Shown here in pieces: positions 1-12,100 of a stretch of DNA of 64,000 nt; the stretch's first letter is position 1, and the number at the start of each line of letters is the position of its first letter. The notes under the pieces are model-generated. The model saw only the letters and a list, made by a program, of their open reading frames with translations. It had not been told where the DNA came from and ran no database searches. This DNA is from Misgurnus anguillicaudatus. Its lineage: Eukaryota; Chordata; Actinopteri; Cypriniformes; Cobitidae. The stretch covers positions 21,647,001-21,711,000 of the forward strand of contig NC_073361.2 in assembly GCF_027580225.2 (NCBI RefSeq), in the 5' to 3' direction. Position numbers and translations under genes: made by a program.

Positions 1-295
1 GCAAAAGATTTCATTTAAATAATCACAACATGTGAAATTATTTAATGAACAAACAAAAATGTATGAGAATTAAATGTCAAAGCAATAAAACAGATTATCA
101 ATCATAATAATCGTCAAAGAACTAAAAAAAGGCAATTAATCGTCATAATCACCATAATTTATTAAGCAATTAACCGTTAGCCAAATTTCATAATTGTGAC
201 AGCCCTACGTTAAAGTAACATAAAATATTTGTTGATTTGACAAATTGTTATTTTTCTTTTTTTTACAGTGTTAATTCATAAAACATATACTTAAG
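1..295. other. AT-rich intergenic DNA
   Basis: No gene, tandem repeat or recognisable mobile element was seen. The stretch is AT-rich and contains only short chance open frames. Confidence 0.5.
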
Positions 296-1656
296 CAGTG
301 TCGCTCGAGTAGGAGTGTGGTATGGCTCTATATCATCACGGCTGTGATTAGGCCAGAGGCACGAGGCCGCAGGCCGAGTGCCGGAGGCAGTCGCGGCCGT
401 GATGATATAGAGCTATATCACACGAATCCGAGAGCGATATTGCTTTTATACAACAGTTCGACGGCACATGTTTGAAAAACGAAAACTGGAAAACAACAAC
501 GGAGTTATTTTAAAAGCCTCTTTGTTTGAGAACTACTTCTTCCGCCACGGATTTGAGGGCGGCCAGAATGACAGGTAAAACTTTCGGCTGCTTTGAAGCT
601 CATAACAACTCAATGGACAGAAAAGCCGTTACTTTATATTACCGTTTCTTGGTCACAAAGTGTAGTTTTAAGATTAGTTCAGTCGAGAATGTACAGTTAT
701 TATATTTAAATCTGCAGTCGATTAGTAAAGATAGCGCCTGTTTGAACGTTTGCTTAGTGAGATTCGGTACGAATGAGAACCAAAGCATGAGCGGACATCA
801 GTGTTCACTCGCCCCGCTGACCACCGCCCCCTCTGGGCTACATTTCTGAAAGAGATACCCTGGCTCTCATGTTGGCCTTGTTTGTTTATGATCGTCAAAA
901 TGAGATCAAATCAGCAGTATTTGGTGTCATGATCAAACTATTACTTGTTTTTTAATTCATATTTAGTGTCTTTTGTGTTGTTATTGTTTTGGCGCGAGGT
1001 AAAAGTTAATAAAACTATTTGTATAACGTTACTATTGCGTTCTCATTTATTCTTAACGTGATACGAGCACTCGATTATTATTATTAAACTTTGTTCTTGT
1101 CAGTACTATATAAAACGGTTTTTTATAAGTGTCAGAGAGATGTTTTTGCATGCTGCTTATAAATATATCAGTGGCGATATCTCATAACATGTTTTAATAG
1201 TCAGGTCACGATACAGTAAATGATCAATGTCCACATTTAAAAGCTGCGGGGCTTACCTGCAGTTCCACGGTGTTTTCGCGTTCTGATAAGAAATATAGCT
1301 CCAGAAAAAAAACGAGTGTTTATATTCCTCTTTCCAAGTGTTAATAATCCACACGATGTGACAAGATATTACTCCCATTAACTGTAACGTAACATCCAAG
1401 AGCGCTGATCTTTGACGGAATAATACTTCTGATTGGGGATTCAGACTGATTTATGAGCCAACTAATGAGACACACGGAGCGTGATTCAAACAGCGCGTCT
1501 GTGTTTTTCCATTCAGAGATGAGCCTGCTTAGGACCTCCATTCACTAGGTGGCGGAATAATACGAAAGGTGAAGAGGTTACAGTGCTGTTATCAGCACAA
1601 TATCGTATGGCTCTTAGCCAATCAGATTCGAGAACCAGAAAGAACTGTTGTATAAA
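296..1656. mobile_element. Foldback-type repeat, probably a non-autonomous DNA transposon
   Basis: The 13-mer TATACAACAGTTC at 447-459 recurs inverted as GAACTGTTGTATA at 1642-1654. A GC- and CpG-rich palindrome lies just outside the left copy (315-423). The sequence is much richer in CpG than its flanks. A 107-codon open frame at 526-849 matches no protein I recognise. The outer boundaries and the superfamily are inferred; I did not find a clean target duplication. Confidence 0.5.
315..423. repeat. 109-bp near-perfect palindrome
   Basis: The left arm begins GTGTGGTATGGCTCTATATC and the right arm ends GATATAGAGCTATATCACAC. The arms are about 33 bp each and pair with a few mismatches around a GC-rich loop. 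The loop itself contains shorter inverted GGCC/CCGAG-type repeats. Confidence 0.8.
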
Positions 1657-1660
1657 TTTG

Positions 1661-4084
1661 TATAAATCGCCAAAAGTGGCACACATTAGAATATAATTAC
1701 TGTAATCTAAAAATAAAACATGAAGTGCATATACTCATTATTGGTGGCTGTACCATGTGTGACAAAAAAACACCCTGTTTATATTTAGGATAACCACAAC
1801 CATCAATTTGTCAAGCCAAACCCACAGACAATAAAACAGCAGTGGTTTTAATTTGGTGACACCTCAAATGGAGGGGTAGGGGAGGCAGTAAAAGCCAGTC
1901 TCAGCTGAGATGCCATATTACAGAGCCTTCAGGGCTTACAATATTTGCACCATCTAATACACAACACACGTAACGCTTAGAGCTAAATCAGTAAGCCATA
2001 TTATAAAAAATCAAAAGCATCTCAAAATTGTTTCAATATAATCAAACAGAACGGGAAAAGGGGATTTTGCCGTCCGTACCTCAATTCCTCTTTTGTGCAC
2101 GCTGGAACAAAGGACTCTTAATTTCCTCTTTCAGACTTTGAATAATCCTGCTCTTGGCCTTGAGCTGTTTCTTCAGATCTTCCACCTGAGCCTTCAGAAG
2201 GTCCTCTGGTTTTGGACTGTGAACAAGAGACCAGAAATATTAAGTGCAACTTCCAGCCCTTTAAATCTCACATGGACAAGAATTTCGCTTATGAAAACAT
2301 CTACTGTGCAAACACATTCCTGTTTTGCCCTCAAAAAACTAAAATTAGCAAATATACTTAAAATACACTTGCATCAACGCATTTGAGCGGTAAAACAACA
2401 CGCACCCTTTCAAAAGATGCCCACAATTTGCGAGACATTTAAAAGGAGCCATTAGTTGTTCTCGTGAAAAGCTGACTAAAATTGTTCCAGACACTATTCT
2501 CCTCCTAATGGCACCTCTGTGGCTTTGTTAGAGTTTCAAAGGTAATGGGGCTCTAATGAGAAAGTCTTAATGAATCTCCCAATCTGCATTGTATAGTTTG
2601 TATAGTTTTTCCTCTTTTCTTTCGCCTTTCTTTCTCCTCGGAGCCCCCCGGCGAGCTCCATAATTACTATGTAGTGAGTAGGGCATTCTTTACTCTGTTA
2701 ATTCTGTGTGGCCTGTGGATCTCACACCCCTCCTTTCCGGCATCATTATTGTCAAACTGTCACTCACCGGGAGGCGGGCGTTCAACCGCACACCTGGAGT
2801 GCAGCGGAATCGAGGTTTAACCGCATACGGAGCACGAATTCGCCCGTAAAAACAACACATACGTCTGGTGTCTCTGTGGTCATTATTTTAGCAGACAATG
2901 ACGACTCACATGGGACAGATGCACGAAACAATTTCGCCAAACCTGCGTTGTATTCGCTAACCATACATAACGGAGAGCTTTGCACTGTGCATATTTAAAT
3001 GAAGTTACTCTTTATATACAAATCGTTATTTATCAGTATGTGTGGTTGAACTGAAATCAAACCCATGACCTTTCATTCTGAATTCAAATAAAATAAACAG
3101 GTGTTGTAGCTTGAGCGATGTCCAAGTCAAGGGTTTGATTACCACAAAATGCACATATTAATAAAATGAATGTTCGAAATGTAAATGAAAAATCTACCCC
3201 AAGGCCTCTTTCCAAAACGCTATCAAAAACAATAAATCAGGTTTGTATAGCGGCATCCGTGTACACAAAAAACATGCCGAGCTCAACAGGAAGCAGTTAG
3301 GCCCTGACCAGCATGACACTCATCAACAGCGATGAGGAAGGAGAGGCGGAGGCTGAGCTCTGGCAGATTTTGGACAGGCGATCCAGAGGGGCCGGGAAGC
3401 AGGGAAGGCTCTTGATGTGACATGAGATGGAGGCTTGTAGGAGTAAGAAGTCTGTGCACTTCCTTCACACTGAGCTCGGCTCCCTGAACCTCTCCAGCTC
3501 AGCACGACACTGTAAACTTCTCTGACAGAGCGGGCAGACAGTGCAGGCTTCCTGACGGGCTCTGCGAAGCTGCTAGCGACAGCTGTCAAGCGCCATGCTA
3601 TCAACCACCTCTCGACTGATATCCAAGCCACATCCTATAAATATTGCTTCTTAATGTTTCCACCGCCAAACCTCATCTGTTCCATGCTTATATTTGGATA
3701 TGTAAATACAGGCTTTATAGAAAACTAACAGAGAGACGTGTAGGAAAACGTTCTGTTGTCCCGTGTCATCAAAGGAGGCACGAGGAGGTATTGATGTAAG
3801 GAATCAGGTACTTAACAAGAGGGATATGTGAGATGCTCTACATCATAGAGAAACTACAAAGAAAAACATAAAGAATTGACTGTAGGACTCAAAACACTGG
3901 CTTGCTCTTTCTTTTTTTCTTTTCTTCTTTTGGATGAGATAATAAAGTATGGACAGGAAGGAGATGGATATACCCTCAATGAAACATGAAAAATTGATTT
4001 ATAAAACAAGAAACAGAGCAGGGTCTAAAGGTCTGAGAGCACAGTGAAAATCTAAAAACAAGCTTTGCTCAAGTGCATGGGCAT
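1661..4084. other. Intergenic region without a gene
   Basis: No gene is supported; the open frames of 60-100 codons here have no recognisable protein. About 2440-2720 is repeat-free with TAAT-type homeobox motifs (TAATGGGGCTCTAATGAG, CATAATTACT), the look of a conserved non-coding element. The remainder is ordinary unique DNA with short A/T runs. Confidence 0.5.
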
Positions 4085-4134
4085 TAAAGGGATAGTTCAC
4101 CCAAAAATTCTCTCATCATTCACTCACTCTCATG

Positions 4135-5876
4135 TAGGGGGACCAGACATCCCGAAATCTAAGCTGCTGTCCTGAATCCCAAATCCTGCAATTATTAGTC
4201 CTGAAAATTATACTGAAGCAAAATCTTGAGTAGTTATTGTCATATAAAACATGAGCAAGGTCCCGCCAGCTGCTCATTGGCTGCAGCATCTTGTTTGTTT
4301 TTTATATATATATGTGCGCATTAAGATATGCACTGATAAGGCACACGGGAGTGCTGGCCGCAATTAAAACCTCCGCAAAATATGCTGACATCGAGCCTCC
4401 ACAACCTCGGTAGGCTTTAGCTCAAGTGTGAATTTAAAGTTGTATTGTTTCTATTAATTTATCTAATTTATCTATATGCACAAAGACAATAGGACCTTTT
4501 TTGTCCCATTTTTGTTTTATAGAGTAGATTAAAAGAGCGAAAGTTGCAGCAGACGCAAGGACAGTTGATAACGCAGGCAGGGACAGTGTTACCCAGTGAA
4601 GGAGTCAGATTGGTTGAGGGCGGGGCACTGTGTTAAAAAAAATACATCTATACGTATTATATAAATGTACTTATATTAATACAAATATTATTGGTTCAGT
4701 AACTTAACTTTAGTTTGAAATTAATTATCTTTTATTATTAAACAAAATTAAGAAAACTATTACTGGATGATCTAACTTTTATTGTATGAACTGCAGTATA
4801 AAAAACTTCTATATGTATTATATCAATTTATATGCATATGTACTTATATTAATAAAAATATGACTGGTTCAGTAACTTTAGTTTGAAATTCATTATCTGT
4901 TAATTATTAAAAAAATACAGAAAACTACTATTGAATGATCTCACTTTTATTGTATGATATGAACTGAAGTATACAATACTTCTATACGTATTATATACAT
5001 TTATATGTACTTATATTAATAAAAATATGATTGTTTCAGTAACTTTAGTTTGAAATTCATTCTCTTTTATTATTAAATAAAATAAAGAAAACTTTTTTTG
5101 GATTATCTAACTTTTATTGTATGAACTGAAGTATAAAACACTTCTATATGTATCAATTTATATGCATATGTACTTATATTAATTAAAATATGATTGGTTC
5201 AATAACGTTAGTTTGAAATTCATTCTCTTTTATTATTAAATAAAATAAACTATTTTTGGATTATCTAACTTTTATCGTATGAACTGAAGTATAAAACACT
5301 TCTATACGTATCAATTTATATGCATATGTACTTATATTAATTAAAATATGATTGGTTCAATAACGTTAGTTTGAAATGCATTATCTTTTATTATTAAATA
5401 AAATAAAGAAAAATATTATTGAATGATCTCACTTTTATTGTATGAACTGAAGTATAAAATACTTTTATACATATTATATAAATTTGTATGCATGTGTATT
5501 ATATTAATAAAAATATTGTTGGTTCAGTAATTGTAGTTTGAAATGTATCTTTTATTATGAAATAAAATAAAGAAAACTATTATTGGATGATCTAACTTTT
5601 ATTGTATGAACTGAAGTATAAAATACTTCTATACGTATTATATCAATACATTACATTATATAGTACTATACATTATATCATTTATTTATATGCATATGTA
5701 CCTAAAGTAATATGATTGGTTCTGTTTGAAATTCACTATCTTTTATTATTAAATAAAATAAATAAATTAAACTATTATTGTATTACCCCCAACCCCGGAA
5801 CGTCTAACCCCGACCCCACGCCCCCCAACCCCCACCCCCCGTCCAGAATTTCAGCCAATCTCATCTGGTCACCCTA
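4135..5876. mobile_element. hAT-type non-autonomous element carrying a tandem array
   Basis: The left end TAGGGGGACCAGAC mirrors the right end, whose reverse complement is TAGGGTGACCAGAT. The flanks are CTCTCATG (4127-4134) and CTCTCTTG (5877-5884), an 8-bp duplication with one mismatch, as expected for hAT insertion. Removing the element restores a continuous copy of the host MITE. About two thirds of its length is a tandem array. No transposase frame is present. Confidence 0.8.
4640..5770. repeat. Tandem array, seven units of about 163 bp
   Basis: The landmark TCTATACGTATTATAT and its variants recur at 4647, 4808, 4981, 5143, 5301, 5464 and 5628, spaced 158-173 bp apart. Each unit also carries TTGGTTCAGTAAC (or a variant), TTTGAAATTCATT, TTTTATTATTAAA and CTTTTATTGTATGAACTGAA in the same order. 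The units are AT-rich and clearly diverged by point changes and small indels. The array is bounded by the ends of the hAT element. Confidence 0.9.
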
Positions 5877-6067
5877 CTCTCTTGTTGTTACAAACCCGTA
5901 TAAATTTCTTTTTTCTGATGAACACAAAGGAAGATATGTTGAGAAATATTTGTAACCAAACCGTTCGTGGACCCCATTCACGTCCATTGTAGGATAAAAT
6001 AAATACTATAGAAGTGATTGGGGTCCACGAATGGTCATCAGAACAATTTTTGGATGAACCTTTAAAG

Positions 6068-8641
6068 CAATAGCTGAACATAGTAAATTAAATGAGATTA
6101 GGAGCATCAAAGTGTGATTTCAATTGATTTCACATTGATTACTCAGTCAATATTAAAGGTATCAAGGTTATATTTTCACAGACATTTCTTTACATTATGT
6201 AGGATAATTTTATGTAGAAAATAATAAATCACAAAAAAAATGACTTTAGCTGGGATTATATATATATATAAATTGTCCAATTTCACTAGTAGTGCCAAAT
6301 AAGATTTTCAAAAAAGCCAAAAGTCCATTTTTAACCAATTTCTAGTACAGGGCTGAATTACTTGCAATTACGTCACAGATTCGAGCACTTTATCTAGTGC
6401 GGCTTGCCAAATATCAATCATCTGACATTCATGGAAAAAACTTGTGAAGTGCGAGATGAAAATGAAAGCTTGGTGAATAGAGGAGAGGTTTTTGAAAGGT
6501 AACTAACTGCAGTCAATTTGAGTCCCATTTCCTCTCTGAGAGATTTTCAAAAAGCAGCCTGTTCCACTGCTGGATTGTTCAGGCTTCTCCCATGCTGGGT
6601 AAAAGGCTCCTGTCTCTTTTCTTTGGGGCCCAGATTTCTCTCCACACACACCCCTGACAACCAGTCAATGCACAGGGGCCAAGGGAGGCGTGCAAATTGC
6701 CACTCTCAGACTCCAAAACCCAGAGGGCATCCATTTAGCCCTTCGCTACAGCCGTGTGTGTGTGCAGGGGCGCGTGTGCATGTTAGCACCGCGTACTGCG
6801 CCCCCTTAACGTGTCAGTGCATCAGCGTTCGAGTTGTAGCCTCTGATGCCAAAATGATATGCGATTAATCATTCATCGTGACATGCATATGGTTACGTTT
6901 TTCGTATCAAAAATACATGCCGAGCAGAATGCACAGATACACAAAATTGCATGCACAGGAATCACTCTGGGATCACCTAGTGGCATTCTTGCATCCAGAC
7001 GTGCTTGCTATCTCATTTACGTTCTTTTATTTCATCGGCAAGAACAACGTGCCGTAATTAACGCGCTTCGCACATGAAACTTCACATATGTTATTGTTTA
7101 ATATGCGGCAGCTCCACACTAAAACACAATTTCCGAATGTGAACATGTCATATTGTGCCATTGTAAAGTGTGGTAAAAAATGGCTTCCGTGTACTAGGAT
7201 AAAATTAGAGCGCTAAACAGATTACATCATGTCAGGCTGACAAATGAAACAACCTGCTATACTTAGCAGCTAAAGTATCTTAATGATCACTCTGCGCCTG
7301 GTTTTGTAAACCAGCGAGAGAAATGCTGGCTATAAAAACAACTTTTCAATTTTTCAATCCGTCATTCTGCTCTATTAGCAAAGCCTAACACAATTAGTTA
7401 TGAATATGGAGTAATAACATGCAAATTGTTCCCTACCAATTGCCCCTAGGCAGTGGTCTTTTGCCTCTCTAAACTCAATTCTTTCTACATCATTGGCATA
7501 ATTCATCAGAAACAGGCGAAATACACCTCTGCCCAATTGCCCGCACCAGACCAGGGTAACCATTCGGTGACTGTTAACCGGAGTGTGCCGGTGGCAGCGG
7601 GCGGCGTTAACCAAGCTTTCCCCGCCACCTTTCCACTCTGTCACTTGTACACATCTCCCTTGGGTAATGTTAGACAGTGCATTTGAGCTTGCCAGAACAA
7701 TTAACCCTTCTGTTAATTAGACGGGAATGTCAGGCGCACAGATGGCATAAGCTGGCATCCGGCCATCCCGCCAACTGACGCTGAAAGAGCCTCCCCTGCT
7801 GCTGACAGCTGCTCGCTCGCATCCCGAACCAGCAGATGTCAAAACCCTCCAGCTGGGGAGGACTGAAGGGGGAGTTTAAAGGTGGGGGGTGTTGTACTCC
7901 CTTTGAGTGACAGCACTTTACAGATATGGGATCTGTTGCTTCGGATCAAAACATAAACAACATCTGCCAGACATCCTATGAAAATCTCGGTAAACACCAA
8001 AGTCATGCAGCACCAATGAAACTTTTTCTTATATTGTTTTCTATGCAGCATTTTTATAAAATTCAATTGAATATATTTATTCACATTCAAATGTATTTAT
8101 TTATTTATTTACACCCCACTTAAATATGTTCACAATATTATATCAGTTAAGGTAATGAACGGAAATAATGTGGAGGAACTTGACTTCTGGAATGCAAATG
8201 GCCGAACAAGAAGTCTAAAGAGCGTGGCAGATGATTGGTTGGATTGTTAGTGACAGCGGGCCGGAGCTCTCATGTCTACACTCCAGCCACAGTGTAGTAT
8301 ATTGATTTGTTTGCTTCCCTAATAAGCGGAGAAGACGAGAACCTGGAAAAAGTCAATATAGAAGAAAAAAAAACGTGTACGCCCCCAAAGCAAAGCTTGC
8401 TGAAAAGTGAAATTTCACTCTTTCTAAACCATTGCCCTTTCTTCCCTCAAAAGATGAGAAAAATGACAAAACAAAAAGGACATTGAAAGGTGAATAAATA
8501 TAATTCATGTTAATAATTACATAAATATTACATAATAATAACAATGTGTGTTTATATCTTTTTGAAGTTCTGTTTTAGCATATGTCAAAGGTTTATTATG
8601 CACACACAGAAAATTTCACTTATTTTAGAAAATTGTATTGT
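6068..8641. other. Intergenic region with a repeat fragment and an enhancer-like block
   Basis: 6092-6260 is a degraded, end-lacking copy of the TGTGACCCTG MITE seen intact at 36262: both share TCAATATTAAAG, GGTTATATTTTCACA and GATTTTATGTAGAAAA-like text. About 7140-7830 is repeat-free and moderately GC-rich. It has TAATTA-type and CCAATTGCCC motifs and looks like a conserved regulatory element. No gene is supported. Confidence 0.5.
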
Positions 8642-8645
8642 TTAA

Positions 8646-9127
8646 AGGGACACTCCACTATTTTTAAAAATATACTCAATTTCCAGCTCCCCTAGATTTA
8701 AATATTAGATTTTTACTGTTTTGGAATCATTCAGCTGATCTCCGGGTCTGGCGCTACCATTTTTAGCATAGCTTAGCATAATCAATTGAATCTGATTAGA
8801 CCATTAGCATTGTGCTAAAAAATAACCAAAGAGTTTTGATATTTTTCCTATTTAAAACTTGACTCTTCTGTAGTGACATAGTGTGCTAAGACCGACGGAA
8901 AATTAAAAGCTGTGATTTTCTAGGCAGATATGTCTAGGAACTATACTCTCATTCTGGCGTAATAATCAAGGACTTTGCTGCCGTAACATGGCTGCCGCAG
9001 GCGCAATGATATTACACAGTGCCTGAAAGTAGTCCCCTGCTACTAAAAGTCCTTGATTATTAAGCCGCAATGAGAGTATATGGGGAGCTGGAAAATGAGC
9101 ATATTTTCAAAAAAGTGGAGTGTCCCT
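8646..9127. mobile_element. TTAA-flanked foldback MITE (AGGGACACTCC family), copy 1
   Basis: The 482-bp element begins AGGGACACTCCACT and ends AGTGGAGTGTCCCT. It is flanked on both sides by TTAA (8642-8645, 9128-9131). Internal inverted text such as TAATAATCAAGGACTTTG and its complement makes it a foldback. The TTAAAGGRR end is what is known for T2/Kolobok-type MITEs. A second copy is at 26766. Confidence 0.85.
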
Positions 9128-9131
9128 TTAA

Positions 9132-12100
9132 CATTAGTTTTTAGTATCTCTGTTGCAAATGATTAAAAAATATATAATCAGAAGAGAAACAGAGAGAAAG
9201 AGAGAGAATGAGAGATTAATAAATCACTTTTCCACAATCTGTGTTATTTTCTTGACATAAATTTGCAGATAGGAAAAAAGAAACCAGATAAAATTCCATC
9301 ATCCACCACAGTGATGCTTCCCCAAGGATCATTTCAATCCACTACCTTTAATGTTGACGCTGGTGTCAGGATGCTGCCTCTATTTCAAATTTACACGAAC
9401 TGATGCCAGAACTACTGCATAGCAATAGTGTATTACTATACATGCATACATACATATGTATATGCTTTATATTTAATTTCTAAAATCAGGTGAGTGAACA
9501 ACTACACAATTTAAAAGGCAGCACCACCATCGCCCAACACATTCCTTTCTAAAAGCACTTATTTACTTATTTACACTGCCTTGCCTGTCGAAGAAAAAAA
9601 AAATTCTAGAACTTTCTTTTGTAAGTAATGGCAACAAAAGAGGAAAATATTACAATTTCAAAAGCTGTAGAGAGGAGACTGGTGGAACATTTGCTTTCAG
9701 ACATTCATTTGATCTAACAAATTGAAAGTTAAGAGTTCTTTTATACTTTGAAATATATCCTGTATATCATCAAGTCACTTTTTAAAGCAAAGTATTTTTA
9801 TTTTTCCCTACATATTTGCTTGAAATGCAGTAAAAATTCATATGGCATAGCAGTTAAGCAGTTAATTTAACAATACCAAACAAACACATGAAGCAGTTCA
9901 CTTAAACATGTGTGTCGCTCATTCAGTATTGGTGACCACTTCTGCGACCCATTCCCAAAGAAAGCTCCATTAAGAGTTAAAGCGGATTGCAGAAAACATT
10001 ATTAACCTCACAAACAGATGGATTCATTTCCTAAATTTTTAAGACATGTGGCAGCTTTAAATGACTGAATGGCGCCTTTTGATTCAGACACCTGAATCTG
10101 TGTCTTTTTCTCTAAATCTTGAATATGCCAGCCTTTGATTTGTAATTTACTAAAGAATCGCTCTTTGACTTCGGCTGTCCTATGTACCGAGTGTACTCGC
10201 CACTCTAATTGAAAAATGAAAATAAAAACCTAGGAGCTGTCAATTCTGAGCATACGCAATAAATCCTTTAACAGCAAATGCTGTACAGGAGTGGGCGGTT
10301 TGACCACGACAGTATATACGGTTACCTTGAAATTATCACAATATAGTTTGCTTTGCTGGAAATTCAATGGTTCAGCGGCTAACGTGGCTATAAAATATAT
10401 AATACTGTAATGGTCAACTAAAATGATTAAACAAAGTCACATTCAAAGCCAATGTACAATGAGTTGTAAAAAATTAGGGACTCTGTCCAACAGTGAAGAC
10501 AAACCTACTGTACCACAGCAGACAAACACTACACCTAATTGGTCTCTCCTCACCGTGCTTGGTGTTGTTTTGGAAAGCTGGGGTTTGACATTGGCTGTGT
10601 AGGTGAAATATAGTGTGTATTTGTGTTTAGGGGGTTGAAGGGTACGGTGGCATGCGTCACTCTTGGGAAAAGGAAATCAATGTTGATGTTAATTACCCAC
10701 AGGTCAAGTCCCCAAACCACATGGCTTTTTCTCTCCCTGACCTGGTTTAACAGTGAGCTCTGACTCGAACAACAGTAGTCCTGCACTCTTAAAATACTCT
10801 TTGCTGGGTTGTTTCAACACATGGTTGAGTAAAATATGGACAAACCCAATCATGACCCAATCATGGCTTGAAACAAATCAAGCAATTTTAGAGTCTACTC
10901 CTTCTTTCTCTCTCATCTTCATCTTTCTCAAAAGTAAAATATTCTAATAATATACTAAAAATGAAGAATTTTGAAGAAAAAAAACTTGACCTGACAGACT
11001 TTACCTTTAACATGGCTCTGTGTTAAAGCTCACGTAACACACGCTGTTTCTGCATTTCTGATGTTAATCTGGAGTACATATAGAGTAGTATGACATCCTT
11101 TATATCTCTGAAGAGTCTTTAGTTTAATCAGATTTATAAAAGAAAGATTAGCTTTACCGAATCTTTCCGATAACATACGAAAAAATGAAGAAGGAGGAGT
11201 TACTACCGCGGGTGGAGCGAGTACGAGTCATGCAACACTATACAACACTGTTTTAACTTATGATTCACTACATGTTTGTGTCATTTATATAATATGCACG
11301 CGCATATTTACAACATAAGACAAAAGTCTTACTTACTGCATGCAACTCGTGATGCGGTTGGGAAAATCCAGTGCATCAAACACACACGCAAAACTCAGCT
11401 GCTACCCCGGATAATAAACTATATCCATTGTTTTCATAAGGCTGGATTTCTTCTCCTTACATCCAAAAACACACTTCTTCTTTCATGCCATTGTTGCGTT
11501 TTGAAATTAAACAAAGCTGAGTGGTGTGATAAGCTGTTAGCAAGCTCTAGCATCTCCCGCTGATTGACGGGTGGGCAGGGTTTTCCGGGGTAAGTGCCCA
11601 TATAAAGAAGGGATACGTATAGAAAACCCCTGAAACGTCAGTTGGACCTGTAATCGAAAAAAACTTTCCGAAACTTGTACGAACCCTGGCGAAGTGCGTT
11701 CGGCACAGAAATACTCTGTAACATGTCCAACTGCTTCTTTGACACTTTGCCTACGTTTAGCATGAGGAAACAACTCTATAACTGTGTAAATAAGTCATAA
11801 TGCTTGAAATACCATTGAACCACCCCTTTAAACCCGTTTCAGATTCCGGAAAATATATGGTTTATATGTCCACGATTTGTCCTAGGATCATTTGATTTTG
11901 GTTCATTCCCTCTGCAACTGATTTTCTAAAATCAGTGCATACGTTCACACACCTTCTGTAAATATCCTTCAAAGACTTGAGACATTAAGGTATGACAGAC
12001 AATTGGTGTAATTTTTCCAAAGTGTCTTCAGTTTGCTTATGATTGCGATTTCTCGAAAAACCATGCTCGTGTCATTTTGTTGCGACGGCATACGCTTCCT

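Larger units (their letters stand above)
4085..6067. mobile_element. TTAA-type MITE (AGTTCACCC family), interrupted by a hAT insertion
   Basis: It begins TTAAAGGGATAGTTCACCC at 4084-4102. After the interruption the same family resumes at 5885 with text about GATGAACACAAAGGAAGATA and inverted copies of CGTGGACCCCATTCACG. It ends near 6067 with TTTTTGGATGAACCTTTAAA. The family is abundant in cyprinid genomes. The TTAAAGGRR-like end resembles T2/Kolobok MITEs, which duplicate TTAA; that assignment is inferred. Confidence 0.75.

Noticed and set aside
3323..3631. 102-codon minus-strand frame rich in Ser/Ala/Arg
   Set aside because: No domain, and no splice sites or polyadenylation signal in a sensible arrangement. 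The composition is explained by local GC content.
4640..5770. Centromeric-type satellite
   Set aside because: Unit length is in a satellite range, but there are only seven diverged units confined within the ends of one hAT element, so it is a local array.
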